DNA of 64,000 nt from Apricaphanius iberus. Its lineage: Eukaryota > Chordata > Actinopteri > Cyprinodontiformes > Aphaniidae. The DNA is taken from contig JAPXFQ010001303.1 in NCBI GenBank assembly GCA_028564705.1, positions 749,501-813,500 of the forward strand, read 5' to 3'. A model generated the notes under the pieces. That model saw only the letters and a program-made list of their open reading frames with translations, was not told where the DNA came from and searched no databases. This document shows, one piece after another, positions 61,451 to 64,000 of this stretch. Each line of letters begins with the position of its first letter. Position 1 is the first letter of the stretch. The translations under genes were made by a program, and so were the position numbers.

Positions 61451-62360
61451 TATGTCAAAGGATTGTTAACAATTATAGGGGAAAAATTTAGGAAATAGGA
61501 AAAAAAATATTTATCATTTCAGCCAAACTGCAGTCCTTTTAAAGTACTTTTTTCATCTGCTCTGACTTGAACACTTGAACACACGTACAGTGCTCACACT
61601 GCCCTAACACTTATAAAGGCAGAATCCCTTCTCTTTTGTCTAATTTCTGTTGAATATTTCTCCAATTGAAGTGGTCAGAATGTGGTAAGACTCTCTGAAT
61701 GGCAGCTTTTCTGATACTTCAGTTTGAGGAATTCACCTCAATCTATCAAAGTCAGTAGGAGGGAACATTGTGAAGATAGCTAATCTAAATCAGAGTTACA
61801 GTAGGGGTTAAGTTCAAATTGATATCAGATTGTAGTGAACTAAATTCAGTCTAAATTTAATTCATATCAATTTAGTTAATTTCAGGACAGTTGTAGCCAT
61901 ATAGAACGATTCAGCTTAATTTACATTCAGTCCAAATAAGTCCACATTTTTAAATGACAGTCTCTTTGGCTGATCATTTCAGTTTTGGTTAATTGAAAAG
62001 TTATTCATCTAAGGGAGCCCATCTAATTGCAGCATATGAGTCCTCACATGCTCTTATTGACTGATTGTTGAAAGATCAGAAAGGAGAAAAGGTAAAAACA
62101 CAGAAACACTCAGTGCATTTACATGCAGTAAGAGAAAACCAAATTTTTGCCTTAGTCCGACTAGAAATGCATGTATACTCATTGGTCTCCCTGAAGTCGA
62201 ACGGATCTGACCTGCAATTTATAAAACTAACACACCCAGATAATATGATTGGAAAGCCAAATTAATCTGCATATAAACTGGCAACCCAGTTAACTTATAG
62301 AGTAACTCACGCCCCTACCAGAGTATAACCCCGCCCACATTTATATTTGAAAAATGGGTC

Positions 62361-62394
62361 TACTTTCCCAAGCAATGCTCTGCTTGGGAAAGTA
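62361..62394. repeat. Perfect 14-bp hairpin, 6-nt loop
   Basis: TACTTTCCCAAGCA, loop ATGCTC, then its exact reverse complement. It lies near the left end of the TTAA-target element. Confidence 0.9.
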
Positions 62395-62998
62395 AATATG
62401 TTGGGCTTGTACTTGGTACTCAGACACCACTCCTGAGTAGCAAACTGCTAGACAGGACACGTTAAAAAAGAAAAATGGCTCAACGGGAGGCATTGCCTGG
62501 CAGACCAGGAAAAACACCGGGGATGAAGGGCTGGGCGTGGTCTGGGCTGTGATTGACATGTTGCAGACAGCAGCGCAGTGCCACAGGCGGCCTGAAAGAT
62601 GGAGAGAGCCGTAGTAACTCGAGCTCCTTTGCCTGGAAATAATCTGCAGGTTGAGATTTTTTCTCAGATTGCTTCTCCAGAAGGAACAGAGTACAATGAG
62701 ATGGGTTCTGTGGAGGAGGGGAGCGGCGCCATATCGTATCGAGCCATTGTCTCGTTCTCTGCCCGGGGCAGCAGCAGATGCCGAGCCTGTAGCTGCATAG
62801 AATGGGCGGCGTCTCTGAGTGGTACATTGTTTTTGGCTAAATCTAATGCTAAATATAGATTAGCTCGAGTAATTTTGTGTGACTCTGCCTCGACAGGTGC
62901 ACCTGCGGCCACTGTACGTCTTTGTCCGCAACAGAAAATGTGTGTTATAGACAGATGTATCCAAGCATGATGAGAAACATTCATGAATGTGATGGTGT

Positions 62999-63362
62999 GT
63001 TTTTTTTTTTTTTTGCACAATCATTCCATTAAAAATGAACTCTTAGCCCAGATTTTATTTTCCATTTACTGATATATCGGTTATTCCCTTTGTCATAGGT
63101 AATGAGAAAATGTCAGCAAGCAGGAGTAACCACCTGCATAACGGAGCACCCAGGTTTTGAGCCGATTGTGCTGGAGGCAGTTCATAGCACATTTCTGCGG
63201 TGGTGTGGCAAAGACTGCACCTCTTATATACCCCAGCATTGCCAGACTGTTGTTGTCACTATTCCAAGCCTACATCAATAACCTCAGATTAGCAGTTGGC
63301 AATGCAGGATTTGAATTCCAGTGAATTGCAGTGCAGTTTTATCGTTTAACCACTCGGGGCAC
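62999..63362 (-). mobile_element. Possible tRNA-derived SINE
   Basis: On the minus strand GGTGCCCCGAGTGGTTAAAC looks like the A-box half of a serine-type tRNA, followed at the expected distance by a B-box-like GAATTCAAATCCTGC. About 300 bp later there is an A-run (63001-63016 as T on the plus strand). No target duplication was found, and it may instead be part of the TTAA element's own sequence. Confidence 0.35.
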
Positions 63363-64000
63363 CAAACTAACGGTTTTTGGTACAAAATCAATATTTTCAC
63401 TAAAATGTACTAAAATACATGAAATGATTACTGAAAATGTAGATAGCGCTATTATAGACTCAATTGTATAGTTTATCAACAAAAAAAGTTTATTTTGGGG
63501 TGAGTTACTCTTTAAGCTGGAGTGCCTAGGCTGTTAATAGCTCAAGGAAGTGACAAGACTGCAGTAGCGGGAATAACAACATAGCGGCTACCACGAGTGT
63601 AACACAATCAAACAGCACAATGCTTACAAAATGTACAGTGCTACAGAGTTGCGTTCCCCAATTTCATTGCTCATTGCGTCTCACTCCTGCCAGAGAAAAC
63701 AAAGTGACAAAAATAGCCCCATCAACACTGTCTGGGAAAAAGACATGGCTTTTATAGATTTTTAAAATACATTTTATTATTATATTTTTTACCCATTCAT
63801 TGCATTTATTAATGTTTTGTTTGATTTTAGTTTAAAGGTTTTTTTTCTAATCTTCTTAGATGTATCCTTTTTCAATCAATCAAGTTTAATCCCATATGCA
63901 ACAAAAGAGTTCCTATTCCAATGAAATTCTTACTTTGCCATACACATAATACTAAATTAACAATTTTATTAATAAAAATCAATAAACTCATTTTTTTAAA

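Larger units (their letters stand above)
62299..63511. mobile_element. TTAA-target element, CpG-rich, Kolobok-like
   Basis: The inverted ends AGAGTAACTCACGCCCC and, inward from the right, AGAGTAACTCACCCCAA are flanked by TTAT (left, probably mutated TTAA) and TTAA (63512-63515). The interior includes GCCCCTACCAGAGTATAACC, a hairpin (62361-62394) and a CpG-rich middle. No transposase is visible. The recurrence of this sequence in other fish is remembered, not checked. Confidence 0.7.
52361..64000 (+). other. afap1l2: afap1l2 intron 4 (open at right edge)
   Basis: At least 11.6 kb. It contains kbtbd13 in antisense and several DNA transposons. 57260-58130, 59072-59815 and 61455-62290 hold nothing I recognise. 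A plausible-looking acceptor and ATG at 53612 does not encode AFAP1L2 sequence. Confidence 0.75.

Noticed and set aside
63300..63362. Functional serine tRNA on the minus strand
   Set aside because: The sequence is only tRNA-like and lacks a convincing acceptor stem; better as a SINE head or transposon sequence.

Overview
The window looks like AT-rich, intron-dominated DNA from a ray-finned (teleost) fish, probably a percomorph-type genome. It carries parts of three protein-coding genes, and very many decayed Tc1/mariner, PIF/Harbinger, hAT and TTAA-target DNA transposons plus L2 and RTE-type LINE fragments. Open reading frames are mostly noise. The genes were recognised by protein similarity recalled from vertebrate orthologues and by splice-site logic; no search was run.

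Layout. The left end (about 340-1631) is a degenerate Sleeping-Beauty-type Tc1 element. At 2149-2399 on the minus strand lies the first coding exon of attractin-like 1 (atrnl1); the rest of that gene is off the left edge. A CpG-richer stretch with an NRF1-type palindrome (3253-3264) is its likely promoter. About 11.6 kb further right afap1l2 (XB130) begins on the plus strand. Four coding exons are visible (13999-14014, 37591-37719, 47532-47597, 52269-52360). They join in frame to 101 residues and carry the Y54-I-Y-M motif that binds the PI3-kinase p85 subunit in the human protein. The PH-domain and coiled-coil exons lie beyond the right edge. Introns 1-3 are about 23.6, 9.8 and 4.7 kb, and intron 4 is at least 11.6 kb.

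Within intron 4, on the opposite strand, is a complete intronless 503-codon gene, kbtbd13 (54396-55907). It encodes a BTB-Kelch adaptor whose human orthologue is the nemaline myopathy 6 gene. It sits between two Tc1-like relics.

The remaining sequence is a layered transposon record. A Harbinger-type MITE lies inside a tRNA-derived SINE (4733-5448). A retroelement tail lies inside a hAT element inside a Tc1 element (39916-41694). A LINE tail with a 13-bp target duplication lies inside a Harbinger element with CTG duplications (45351-46715). A HARBI1-like transposase exon has a single visible stop codon (28507-28787). A dead L2 LINE retains endonuclease and reverse-transcriptase motifs (32185-35300). 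No rRNA, functional tRNA or CRISPR array was seen.

The atrnl1 and afap1l2 pairing, divergently transcribed, matches the human 10q25.3 neighbourhood, but the genes that separate them in human are absent here. No clearly new molecular system was found. The most distinctive items are the nested antisense kbtbd13, the symmetric exon carrying the PI3K docking site, a perfect 19-bp hairpin, and ten ACTAGT hexamers within 402 bp.
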